Part shown: piece after piece, positions 1 to 5,785 of the stretch
Position numbering within the stretch: position 1 is the first letter of the stretch
Layout of the letters: the number at the start of each line of letters is the position of its first letter
Origin: Actinomycetes bacterium
GTDB lineage: Bacteria; Actinomycetota; Acidimicrobiia; Acidimicrobiales; RAAP-2
NCBI GenBank assembly: GCA_021807655.1
Contig: JAKBCT010000019.1
Coordinates: forward strand, 1-12,585
DNA length: 12,585 nucleotides
Direction of reading: 5' to 3'
The notes under the pieces: generated by a model
Database searches by the model: none
Seen by the model: only the letters and a program-made list of their open reading frames with translations
What the model was told of the DNA's origin: nothing
Program-made: the position numbers and the translations under genes

Positions 1-349
1 CCGTGAGCCAGCACAGCGCGACGGCGCCCGCCGCGCCGCACAAAGCGCCGATGGCCCGGTCGAGCGTGCCGAGATGCACCACGCGCGCCGACCGATGGGC
101 GAGTCCACCAACCCAGGCGCCGAGCGACGAGCCAACGGCCGAGCCCACGACCACGATGCCCAACGCCAGCACCGGCCGCCAGTTGCCGTGGCTCAGTCGC
201 GACGACCAGCTCGGCGCGACGGCGGTGGCGGCGAGGAACCCTCCGAGCAGACCGGCGACCGTACCCAGCTGACGAAGTGCCCCAGTTGCGAAGCCGCGCG
301 CGGCGGCCAGCACGACCAATCCCACGATCACCACGTCGACCCACGACAC
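1..349 (-). CDS. CvpA-family membrane protein, N-terminal part (possibly a MarP-like membrane serine protease)
   Basis: The first 116 codons are present and the gene runs off the left edge. The protein opens with MSWVDVVIVGLVVLAAARGF, then GALRQLGTVAGLLGG, and later two more hydrophobic stretches and an R-x-x-x-x-HLGTLDRAIGAL segment. A W-x-D-hydrophobic helix followed by a glycine-rich helix is typical of CvpA (colicin V production) membrane domains. In actinobacteria this domain is often the anchor of a periplasmic trypsin-like protease (MarP), but the protease part would lie outside the window, so this is open. The GTG start at 349 is chosen because the hydrophobic family start follows at once and because a TACCCT element sits exactly 6 nt upstream, as expected for a leaderless mRNA. 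The gene lies 66 bp after the aldehyde dehydrogenase on the same strand. The family call is fairly sure; the full architecture is unknown. Confidence 0.75.
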   Translation of the reverse strand, partial: MSWVDVVIVGLVVLAAARGFATGALRQLGTVAGLLGGFLAATAVAPSWSSRLSHGNWRPVLALGIVVVGSAVGSSLGAWVGGLAHRSARVVHLGTLDRAIGALCGAAGAVALCWLT

Positions 350-355
350 GTGGCT

Positions 356-361
356 AGGGTA
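356..361 (-). promoter_or_regulatory. -10 element of a leaderless promoter for the CvpA-like gene
   Basis: On the minus strand the hexamer TACCCT fits the actinobacterial TANNNT -10 pattern. It is followed by exactly 6 nt (AGCCAC) and then the GTG at 349, so transcription would start on the first base of the start codon. No Shine-Dalgarno sequence precedes the GTG. No clear -35 hexamer is visible; that region is occupied by the direct repeats within 373-409. Confidence 0.5.
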
Positions 362-372
362 GATCGTCGCGC

Positions 373-409
373 ACCGTCGCGTCGTGACGAGTCGTGACTG
401 CGCGACGGT
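373..409. repeat. Inverted repeat enclosing two direct repeats between the aldehyde dehydrogenase and the CvpA-like gene
   Basis: ACCGTCGCG at 373-381 pairs perfectly with CGCGACGGT at 401-409, a 9-bp stem with a 19-nt loop. Within it GTCGTGAC occurs twice, at 381-388 and 391-398, spaced 10 bp (one helical turn). The site is 6 bp past the aldehyde dehydrogenase stop and covers about -24 to -60 of the proposed CvpA promoter. It could be a terminator without a U-tract, an operator covering the -35 region, or both. The repeats are directly visible; the role is inferred. Confidence 0.4.
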
Positions 410-415
410 CGTGCC

Positions 416-2167
416 CTAGCGGGCGAACGCCGCTCGCACCAGGCCCGGCACCTTCCACCACGATGGGTCGGCTTCGAAGGCCAACAGCCGGCGCATTACC
501 TGGCCCGCGTGTGGATTGGTCGCGAACCAGGCCGGTGGCGGGCTCGCGACGAACGGACCGCGCACGACGGACTTCTGGGGCCGCGCGAAGAGATAGGCGT
601 TGCCCACGAAGCCACGGCCGGATTGGATATCGGTGGCCGCGTGACCCGGATAGGCGCCCCACGCGGTGGTTGCGAAGGCGAAGCTGAGCGCGTGCCAGGC
701 GTTCACGCCGATGGACCCGTAGCGCAGGTCGGCGACCGCGCGATCCAACGCCGCGGCGACCGCGGGTTCGCGCTGGGTACGCGGGTCGACCAAGATCGTC
801 ATCGACAGGGTCCCCCACACCACGTCGTTGCAGAAGTCGACGGCGCGATCGAGGAACGCGGCCGCGGACTCGGCGGCGAGTGGCGCTTCACTGAGCAGCG
901 CGCAGAACGGCTCGACGTTGAGCGCGACGTCGTCGGTGCGCGCGGCGTCGACGCCGCGAATCAGTGTCCACGGCATCACGTCACCACCGGACGCCCCGAT
1001 CTCGCGCGCGTCGGGGTGGGCGTCGAGGAAGGCCTGGCGACGTTCGAAGGCGCCCGGGTAGTAGGCCCGACGCGCCGGCAGCTGGGCGAAGACCCCCTCG
1101 AGTTCGTCCAGGAAGACCTCGCGTTGGGCCCAGTCGACGTGCGTGACGAGCACCCGCGGCGAGAGGCAGTTAAAACCGGCGTTGTTGGCGAGCATGGTCG
1201 CGACGTGTCGCGCCTGGTAGCGCAGCTCCGCCAGGCTCCAGTCGCCGGGCACGATCACCACCGGCGAGACGTTGCCCAGCTCGCACGTGATCGGCTTGTT
1301 GAGCACGGGCTCGTTCGCGGCCTTGCGGCGAGCGCCCTCCTCGCCGACGCCGAAGACGATGGCGTCGTGGGTTTTGTCCGAACCGGTGACGTGGACGTCG
1401 TCAACGGCCGGGTGGGCCGTGAGGTACGCCCCGACCGGCGCGCCACCATTGACGATGCGCAGATAGCCCGGTTCGATCAGCGCGGCCAGGGCGCGTTCCC
1501 AGTACTCAATCAGGTAGTCATTGACGGGGTTGGCCTTGAGCACCACGACCTTGCCGTCGGCGAAGAGCTTGGTCAGCACGTCACGCGGGCCCAGGCTCGC
1601 CACGTTGCCCGCGGCGAGCACGAGTGACACACCGGCGTGAGCGTCGGGATCGGCGTAGACCGACGCTTGGGTCGCACGGACCTCGTCCTCGGTGACGCCC
1701 GGCTCCATCCAGATCTCGCCGGTCATCGAGGCGTAGAGCACTCGATCGAAGGCCGAGGACGGCATGACCTGCACGCTGATTCGGCCACCCGGCCGGTGTC
1801 GCACCGGACCGGGGTAGCGCGGTCGCCCCGAGGACGCGAGGTCGACCATCGACGTGCGCAGCGCCTGAGCCATCCGCACGAACGTGCCGATGCCGCTGAA
1901 GATCTCCTCGCCGCTCTCGGGTCCGTCGGGTTCGTACCCCTTGGCGGCGCAGGCTGCCCCATTCCACGCCTCGGCGACCTCAACGGTGTCGCGCACGACG
2001 CGCGCCAAGATCTCGGCGCGCTCGGCCGGGGCTACCCGCGCCCACTGGTGCGCGTGCGCCGCGACCTCGGCCACGGCGCGCTCGAGCAGCGTGGTGTCCA
2101 GCGCCACGTGATCTTGACTACCCGACGTCGCCGAAGCGGCTCCTCGTGTTGGCACCGGTAACTCCAT
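416..2167 (-). CDS. NAD(P)-dependent aldehyde dehydrogenase family protein
   Basis: A 583-residue member of the aldehyde dehydrogenase superfamily, which oxidises aldehydes to acids with NAD(P)+ in the cytosol. Visible landmarks are the cofactor-binding segment LVLAAGNVASLGPRDVLTK (183-200), the cofactor lysine in VVVLKANPVN (K211), HVTGSDKTHDAIVFG (259-273), the general-base glutamate in ITCELGNVSP (E296) and the nucleophile in NNAGFNCLSPRVL (C334). It is longer than a standard ALDH (about 490 aa), with an extended N-terminus and a C-terminal tail ending in KVPGLVRAAFAR. The substrate cannot be read from the sequence. ATG 2167 is chosen because an open frame further upstream would run through the divergent gene; GTG 2170, one codon earlier, is an equal alternative. 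It is transcribed divergently from the heme-barrel/acyl-CoA dehydrogenase unit, 22 bp away. Confidence 0.88.
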   Translation of the reverse strand: MELPVPTRGAASATSGSQDHVALDTTLLERAVAEVAAHAHQWARVAPAERAEILARVVRDTVEVAEAWNGAACAAKGYEPDGPESGEEIFSGIGTFVRMAQALRTSMVDLASSGRPRYPGPVRHRPGGRISVQVMPSSAFDRVLYASMTGEIWMEPGVTEDEVRATQASVYADPDAHAGVSLVLAAGNVASLGPRDVLTKLFADGKVVVLKANPVNDYLIEYWERALAALIEPGYLRIVNGGAPVGAYLTAHPAVDDVHVTGSDKTHDAIVFGVGEEGARRKAANEPVLNKPITCELGNVSPVVIVPGDWSLAELRYQARHVATMLANNAGFNCLSPRVLVTHVDWAQREVFLDELEGVFAQLPARRAYYPGAFERRQAFLDAHPDAREIGASGGDVMPWTLIRGVDAARTDDVALNVEPFCALLSEAPLAAESAAAFLDRAVDFCNDVVWGTLSMTILVDPRTQREPAVAAALDRAVADLRYGSIGVNAWHALSFAFATTAWGAYPGHAATDIQSGRGFVGNAYLFARPQKSVVRGPFVASPPPAWFATNPHAGQVMRRLLAFEADPSWWKVPGLVRAAFAR

Positions 2168-2174
2168 CACCGTA

Positions 2175-2184
2175 TGGGAGACTA
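2175..2184. promoter_or_regulatory. Overlapping divergent -10 elements between the aldehyde dehydrogenase and the DUF2510 gene
   Basis: On the plus strand TGG-GAGACT (2175-2183) is an extended -10-like sequence followed by exactly 6 nt and the GTG at 2190, giving a leaderless transcript. On the minus strand the same bases read TAGTCT (2184-2179), a TANNNT match that would start RNA near 2172, 2-5 nt before the GTG/ATG at 2170/2167. The two -10 cores share AGACT, so both promoters could not be open at once. The layout is seen; promoter activity is inferred. Confidence 0.42.
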
Positions 2185-2189
2185 CAGCG

Positions 2190-3386
2190 GTGTCCGCGAC
2201 GGAGAGCCCCACGGCGCCCCCGGGGTGGTACCCGGACCCGGACGGGCAGCGCCAGTGGCGAGCGTGGAACGGCCGTGCCTGGACCGAGCTCACCCGTCCC
2301 TTCGGTGAGCCCAGGAGAGCGGCACCATCACTCGACACGATCGGCGCGCTGGGACAGCTGTGCACCGTCGGCGTCGTCGCCTTCTTCGCCGGGTTGGGTC
2401 TCCTGGTCAGCGCGCTCGCCCACTGGCCGGGCACGGCCCATCCCGCTCCGCGCTGGTACGCCGTCACCGCCACGGACCTGGCGATCGCCCTGGTCCTGTT
2501 CGCCACCATCCTCTACGCCCGCGCGGCGGTGAGCCTCGGTGGCCACCGAGCCCTCGCCGTGGTGCCGGGGGTCAACGTCCTCTACGTCGGCGCCCTCGTG
2601 GCCGCGCGGGTGTACGGACGTCACGCGGCCTCGCGCCGCCTGATCGGTGACGTGTTGCTGCTCGTCATATTCGCCGTGCGCGCCAACGCCGAACCCTGGC
2701 TCGCGGTCGCTCCGGCCTTGGTCGCCTTCGAGCACGCCGTCAGCCTGCGGGCGTTGATCGGTCGACTGGTCGGCCCACCCGGGCGCGCACCTAGTATTGC
2801 GGCAGAACTGGAGGCGACTATGGCGTATGAGGAATGGGGACCGCTCGGCGGTCTCGTGGGCACCTGGGAGTCGGGCTGGGACGGGCTCGACGTTTCGTAC
2901 CACAATGAGGACGGCAAGATCGAAGAGACGGTCTATCGCGAGAAGGTCGACTTCAAGCCCTTTGGACCGGTGGACAACGGCGAGCAGCACCTCTACGGGC
3001 TCGACTACCGCATGGCGGCGTACCGCCAGGGCGAAGACAACCCCTTTCACACCGAGATCGGCTACTGGATGTGGGACGCCGGGGCCAAGCAGGTCATGCG
3101 CTGCTTCATGGTGCCGCGCGCCTCAACCCTGATCGCCGGGGCGACGGTCGAGCCCGACGCGACGACCTTCCGGCTCGAAGCGGTGCTCGGCTCGAATACC
3201 TACGGCATCTTGTCGAACAAGTACCTCGACCAGGTCGCCAAGACCACCCGCTTCGACGTCACCATCACCGTGACCGAGGACACCTTCTCGTACGACGAGA
3301 CGACGGTGGTCGAGCACCAGAAGTGGCCCACGGTCATCATGCACACCGACCGCAATACGCTGAAGTTGGTCAGCCGGGGCGGCTGA
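2190..3386 (+). CDS. Fusion ORF: DUF2510 and membrane N-terminal half, THAP4/nitrobindin-like heme-binding barrel C-terminal half
   Basis: A continuous 398-residue frame. Residues 11-36 (PGWYPDPDGQRQWRAWNGRA and onward) are a DUF2510 motif, an actinobacterial leader of membrane proteins. About four hydrophobic segments follow (near 57-77, 93-115, 121-141, 151-183). From residue 211 the sequence changes to a soluble beta-rich domain with GGLVGTWESGWDG, DNGEQHLYGLDYR, FHTEIGYWMWD, QVMRCFMVPR and a C-terminal MHTDRNTLKLV. This matches the THAP4-like heme-binding beta-barrel family (nitrobindin relatives), where a late histidine, here probably the one in MHTDR, ligates heme. GTG 2190 is the first start in frame and leaves the usual short lead before the DUF2510 motif. 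The stop overlaps the next ATG by 1 nt. The fusion may be genuine, or these may be two gene products sharing a frame. Family calls are good; the function is unknown. Confidence 0.72.
   Translation: MSATESPTAPPGWYPDPDGQRQWRAWNGRAWTELTRPFGEPRRAAPSLDTIGALGQLCTVGVVAFFAGLGLLVSALAHWPGTAHPAPRWYAVTATDLAIALVLFATILYARAAVSLGGHRALAVVPGVNVLYVGALVAARVYGRHAASRRLIGDVLLLVIFAVRANAEPWLAVAPALVAFEHAVSLRALIGRLVGPPGRAPSIAAELEATMAYEEWGPLGGLVGTWESGWDGLDVSYHNEDGKIEETVYREKVDFKPFGPVDNGEQHLYGLDYRMAAYRQGEDNPFHTEIGYWMWDAGAKQVMRCFMVPRASTLIAGATVEPDATTFRLEAVLGSNTYGILSNKYLDQVAKTTRFDVTITVTEDTFSYDETTVVEHQKWPTVIMHTDRNTLKLVSRGG
2792..2822 (+). promoter_or_regulatory. Internal promoter, Shine-Dalgarno site and ATG for a stand-alone heme-barrel protein
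   Basis: TAGTAT at 2792-2797 is a good TANNNT -10 element, predicting a start near 2804. GGAGG at 2810-2814 is a strong Shine-Dalgarno site 5 nt before ATG 2820, which is in frame with the long ORF and begins MAYEEWGPLGGLVGTW, exactly at the domain boundary. Starting here gives a 188-residue soluble protein of normal size for the family (2820-3386). No convincing -35 is seen. The conserved gene may therefore start here, with the upstream 210 codons being a second product or an N-terminal extension. Confidence 0.5.
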
Positions 3387-4600
3387 TGTACGACTGGTCC
3401 GACGAGCATCGGGCCATCATCGCCGCGGTGCGGCGGTTCGTCGACGAACAGGTTCGTCCGCGCCTCGACGATCTCGAGCACGGCGGCGAGCCGCCCTACG
3501 ACGTGTTGCGGGCCTTCTATCGAACCTTCGGTCTGCGCGAGATGGCCGCCGCGTCCTTCGAGCGCGCCCTCGAGCGTCGTCGCGGCGCCGACGCGCCCGG
3601 CCGCGGCGCCGACGTGGCGCCGTCGCTGCTCGCGACCATCGAGTTGTGCCGCGTCAGTCCGGGACTGGTGACCTCGCTCGGGGTCTCCACCGGTCTGGCC
3701 GCGGGCACCATCAACAAGCTCGGCACGCCGGCCCAAATGGAGCGCTGGGGCCGTGATCTCGTGACCCTGGACACGATTGGCGCCTGGGCCATCACGGAGC
3801 CGGACTCGGGATCCGACGCGCTGGGCGGCATGCGCACCTCGGCGCGGCGCGACGGCGACGGCTACGTGCTGAACGGGCAGAAGACCTGGATCACCAACGG
3901 TCCCTACGCGGACACCCTGGTCGTCTACGCGAAGCTCGACGACGGCACCGACCTCGACTGGCGTCAGCGCCCGGTGCTGACCTTCGTGCTTGACCGTGGC
4001 CTCGAGGGCCTCGAGCAGTCTCGACCGATCGCCAAGATGGGACAGCACGCCTCGCCCACCGGCGACGTCTTTCTCGCCGACGTCCGCGTGGGGCGCGACC
4101 GCCTGCTCGGTGAGACCGAGAACCCCGCGGGCGGTGGACGCGCCAGCGCCCGTGACAACTTCGTCACCGAGCGAGCCGGCGTCGCGGCCATGGCCCTCGG
4201 CATCATCGAGGAGTGTCTACGACTCGCCGTTGGCTACGCCCGAGATCGGCGGCTCTGGGGCCAACCGATCGGAGATTTCCAGTTGGTCCAGTTGAAACTC
4301 GCCCAGATGGAAGTCGCGCGCCAAAACGTGCGCCAGATGGTCTTCGCCCACGTCGAGCGATCGCGCGACGGCGTGCCAGCGACCCTGGCCGAGGCCTCGG
4401 CCATGAAGCTGTACGCGGCGCAGGCGGCCGACCAGGTCGCCGACGACGCCGTGCAGGTCTTCGGCGGCAACGGTTACGTCACCGAGTATCGAGTGGAGCA
4501 ATTGAGCCGTGACGCGCGGGTGCTGCGCATCTACGCGGGCACCGACGAGATGCAGGTCGTCGCCATCGCCCGAGACCTGCTCGCCAACTACCCGACGTAG
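3386..4600 (+). CDS. Acyl-CoA dehydrogenase (FAD-dependent)
   Basis: A 404-residue acyl-CoA dehydrogenase, which introduces an alpha,beta double bond into an acyl-CoA using FAD and passes electrons to ETF. It shows AWAITEPDSGSDA (133-145) and NGQKTWITNG (163-172) in the FAD/substrate middle domain, then the C-terminal helical domain with ARDRRLWGQPIGDFQLVQ and VQVFGGNGYVTEY (357-368). At the usual catalytic motif YEGT it reads YAGT (383-386), so the common base glutamate is alanine. E262 in FVTERAGVAA sits where isovaleryl-CoA and long-chain acyl-CoA dehydrogenases carry their base. The ATG overlaps the previous stop (TGATG), so translation is probably coupled and the gene co-transcribed with the heme-barrel ORF. 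Its end overlaps the convergent secreted-protein gene by 13 bp. The enzyme class is certain; the substrate is unknown. Confidence 0.94.
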   Translation: MYDWSDEHRAIIAAVRRFVDEQVRPRLDDLEHGGEPPYDVLRAFYRTFGLREMAAASFERALERRRGADAPGRGADVAPSLLATIELCRVSPGLVTSLGVSTGLAAGTINKLGTPAQMERWGRDLVTLDTIGAWAITEPDSGSDALGGMRTSARRDGDGYVLNGQKTWITNGPYADTLVVYAKLDDGTDLDWRQRPVLTFVLDRGLEGLEQSRPIAKMGQHASPTGDVFLADVRVGRDRLLGETENPAGGGRASARDNFVTERAGVAAMALGIIEECLRLAVGYARDRRLWGQPIGDFQLVQLKLAQMEVARQNVRQMVFAHVERSRDGVPATLAEASAMKLYAAQAADQVADDAVQVFGGNGYVTEYRVEQLSRDARVLRIYAGTDEMQVVAIARDLLANYPT

Positions 4601-5106
4601 CGGCGATAGGCGGCGACCCAGTTCGTGGCCAACGCGCGCTGGGCCGTTCGCAGCCCCACCCGGCCGGCGCAGACCAGCCGGTGCAGCGCGTCCTCCAGCC
4701 GGTCCTTGCGCGCGGCGTTCCACACACCGAAGCGCGGCTCGGGCCAGAGGTTCGCGACCGCCGTCGGGCTACCCCCAACCTCCAGCGCGATCAGGTGGTC
4801 TTCTTCGTAGTCGGCGGCGCGGGTGTCGCCGCCGACGTTGTAGCCACCGTCGAGCTGGCGGAACTTCAGCCTCTCGGTGTAGGACTCCGGCGGCCGAATG
4901 CGCGCCGTGTAGCCGACGACACAGATCGTCGTGCCGATCGTCGCCGGCGTCACCGCGCGATTCGTCGCGCCCGGCGTGAGCGCCCGATTGGGCAGGGCGG
5001 GGTTGGGCGCACCGGCCACGGGCGAGGCGAGCAGACCGAGGGTGAGCGCACCGAGCGCCACCGGCCCGAGTAAGGCGCGACGACCGGTCCACCGACGTCG
5101 GGTCAC
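4588..5106 (-). CDS. Secreted HNH-like protein of unknown function
   Basis: 172 residues starting with an arginine-rich region (TRRRWTGRRALLG), a hydrophobic core and ASPVAGA, a signal peptide with likely cleavage near residue 31-33; the RRALLG stretch could also serve the Tat pathway. The mature part holds an ATIGTTICVVGYTARIRPP segment, then ADYEEDHLIALEVGGSPT and ANLWPEP (98-124), then NAARKDRLEDALHRLVCAG. The D-H-L-I-x-L-E-x-GG...NLW pattern (D103, H104, N119) resembles the metal site of HNH nucleases, and this combination recurs in exported actinobacterial proteins. C62 and C146 could form a disulfide. Nuclease activity is an inference; it could be a non-catalytic relative. The GTG at 5106 forms a GTGA overlap with the preceding microprotein stop and gives a proper signal peptide, so it is preferred over upstream starts. 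Confidence 0.83.
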   Translation of the reverse strand: MTRRRWTGRRALLGPVALGALTLGLLASPVAGAPNPALPNRALTPGATNRAVTPATIGTTICVVGYTARIRPPESYTERLKFRQLDGGYNVGGDTRAADYEEDHLIALEVGGSPTAVANLWPEPRFGVWNAARKDRLEDALHRLVCAGRVGLRTAQRALATNWVAAYRRYVG

Positions 5107-5240
5107 GGTCGCCGACGCAGCCAGAGGAAGATCGTGAGCAGCGCGAGCGGCACGATGATGACGATAACCCGGGCGGCCGGCAGGGGCACACCACGGTGGA
5201 TGTTGAGCAACGCCGGCGTCAGGCCGGACAACGGACTCAC
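5103..5240 (-). CDS. 45-residue single-pass membrane microprotein
   Basis: This small frame fills the gap between its two neighbours. It starts with GTG at 5240, overlapping the DUF1003 gene's TGA as GTGA, and ends with TGA at 5103, overlapping the next gene's GTG, again as GTGA. The 45 residues begin MSPLSGLTPALLNIHRGVPL, followed by one hydrophobic helix (about 21-40: PAARVIVIIVPLALLTIFLW) and a positive end LRRRP. By the positive-inside rule the C-terminus should face the cytoplasm. No known family is recognised. Two 4-nt overlaps, the clean membrane helix and the exact filling of the gap argue for a real gene, although random high-GC DNA can give short hydrophobic frames. It may assist either membrane or secreted neighbour. 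Confidence 0.62.
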   Translation of the reverse strand: MSPLSGLTPALLNIHRGVPLPAARVIVIIVPLALLTIFLWLRRRP

Positions 5241-5725
5241 GCCCCGGCGGCATCGCCCGGTACGCCGAGGTGCCGATAGAGCTGCTCGAGTCGCGACACG
5301 ATCTGGGAGATCGCCTCGTCCTGAGCCAGCAGGTGCTTCTGAATCTCCTCGGACTCCTTTAACACCGCCTCGGAGTCCTTGTAGGTCTCCTCGGCGCGCT
5401 TGTCAGCCGCCGCCGCCTGGATGTTCTGGCCGACGATGATCACGGGCAGCAAGACCAGCTGCAAGAAGCTGCTCGACATCCACACCACGATGTAGTACGG
5501 GCCTTGGCGGATCGCCGAGGGCAGCGCGAAGAGCGTGATGAAGGCGAAGACGTAGGCCGCCCACATGGTGCCGACGATCAAGGTGACGCGCAGTCCGAAC
5601 CGGGCGTTGAGGCGCACGAACACGTTTTCATGCTCCAGGTGGCGCAGGTCCTTGCTGGCGACCGGCTTGCTCGCTCGCAACTCGGCCGCGCGGGGGTGGC
5701 GTACGTACTCGTAGATCTTTGACAT
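5237..5725 (-). CDS. DUF1003-type membrane protein with C-terminal coiled coil
   Basis: 162 residues. A charged N-terminal region (MSKIYEYVRHPRAAELRASK) leads to two membrane helices (about 45-68 and 77-98). The signature VIIVGQNIQAAAADKRAEET (95-114) follows, then a charged heptad-like helix to about residue 152 (SEAVLKESEEIQKHLLAQDE). The two helices plus QN-x-Q-x-x-x-x-D-x-R-A-E match DUF1003 proteins, whose role is not established. ATG 5725 is preferred over starts further upstream because a TGTGAGACT element stands exactly 6 nt before it, indicating leaderless transcription, and because upstream residues look unrelated. The gene lies 60 bp after sqdB and its stop overlaps the microprotein start, so it leads a coupled three-gene unit. 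Confidence 0.83.
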   Translation of the reverse strand: MSKIYEYVRHPRAAELRASKPVASKDLRHLEHENVFVRLNARFGLRVTLIVGTMWAAYVFAFITLFALPSAIRQGPYYIVVWMSSSFLQLVLLPVIIVGQNIQAAAADKRAEETYKDSEAVLKESEEIQKHLLAQDEAISQIVSRLEQLYRHLGVPGDAAGA

Positions 5726-5731
5726 GGCCCG

Positions 5732-5740
5732 AGTCTCACA
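5732..5740 (-). promoter_or_regulatory. Extended -10 element for a leaderless DUF1003 transcript
   Basis: On the minus strand TGT-GAGACT is followed by exactly 6 nt and the ATG at 5725. This is the same spacing and the same GAGACT hexamer as upstream of the GTG at 2190. The hexamer departs from TANNNT only at its first base and is compensated by the TGN extension. It would allow the DUF1003/microprotein/HNH-like unit to be expressed apart from sqdB. Confidence 0.42.
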
Positions 5741-5785
5741 CGCCCGGGCGCCGCGCGCGAGCCATCGGCTCATCGGCGGTTCGCT

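Noticed and set aside
509..1627. A 372-codon open frame on the plus strand
   Set aside because: It is the complement of the aldehyde dehydrogenase, with low-complexity translation and no ribosome site.
2168..2509. Upstream extension of the aldehyde dehydrogenase by 114 codons
   Set aside because: It would run antisense through the DUF2510 coding region, whose PGWYPDP motif is clear; the extra residues do not resemble an ALDH N-terminus.
3071..3385. Upstream extension of the acyl-CoA dehydrogenase by 105 codons
   Set aside because: It overlaps the heme-barrel domain in another frame. The family N-terminus begins right at ATG 3386, coupled to the previous stop.
5107..5253. Upstream extension of the secreted HNH-like protein
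   Set aside because: It would bury the signal peptide behind 49 unrelated residues, and the microprotein frame and GTGA overlap explain this stretch better.
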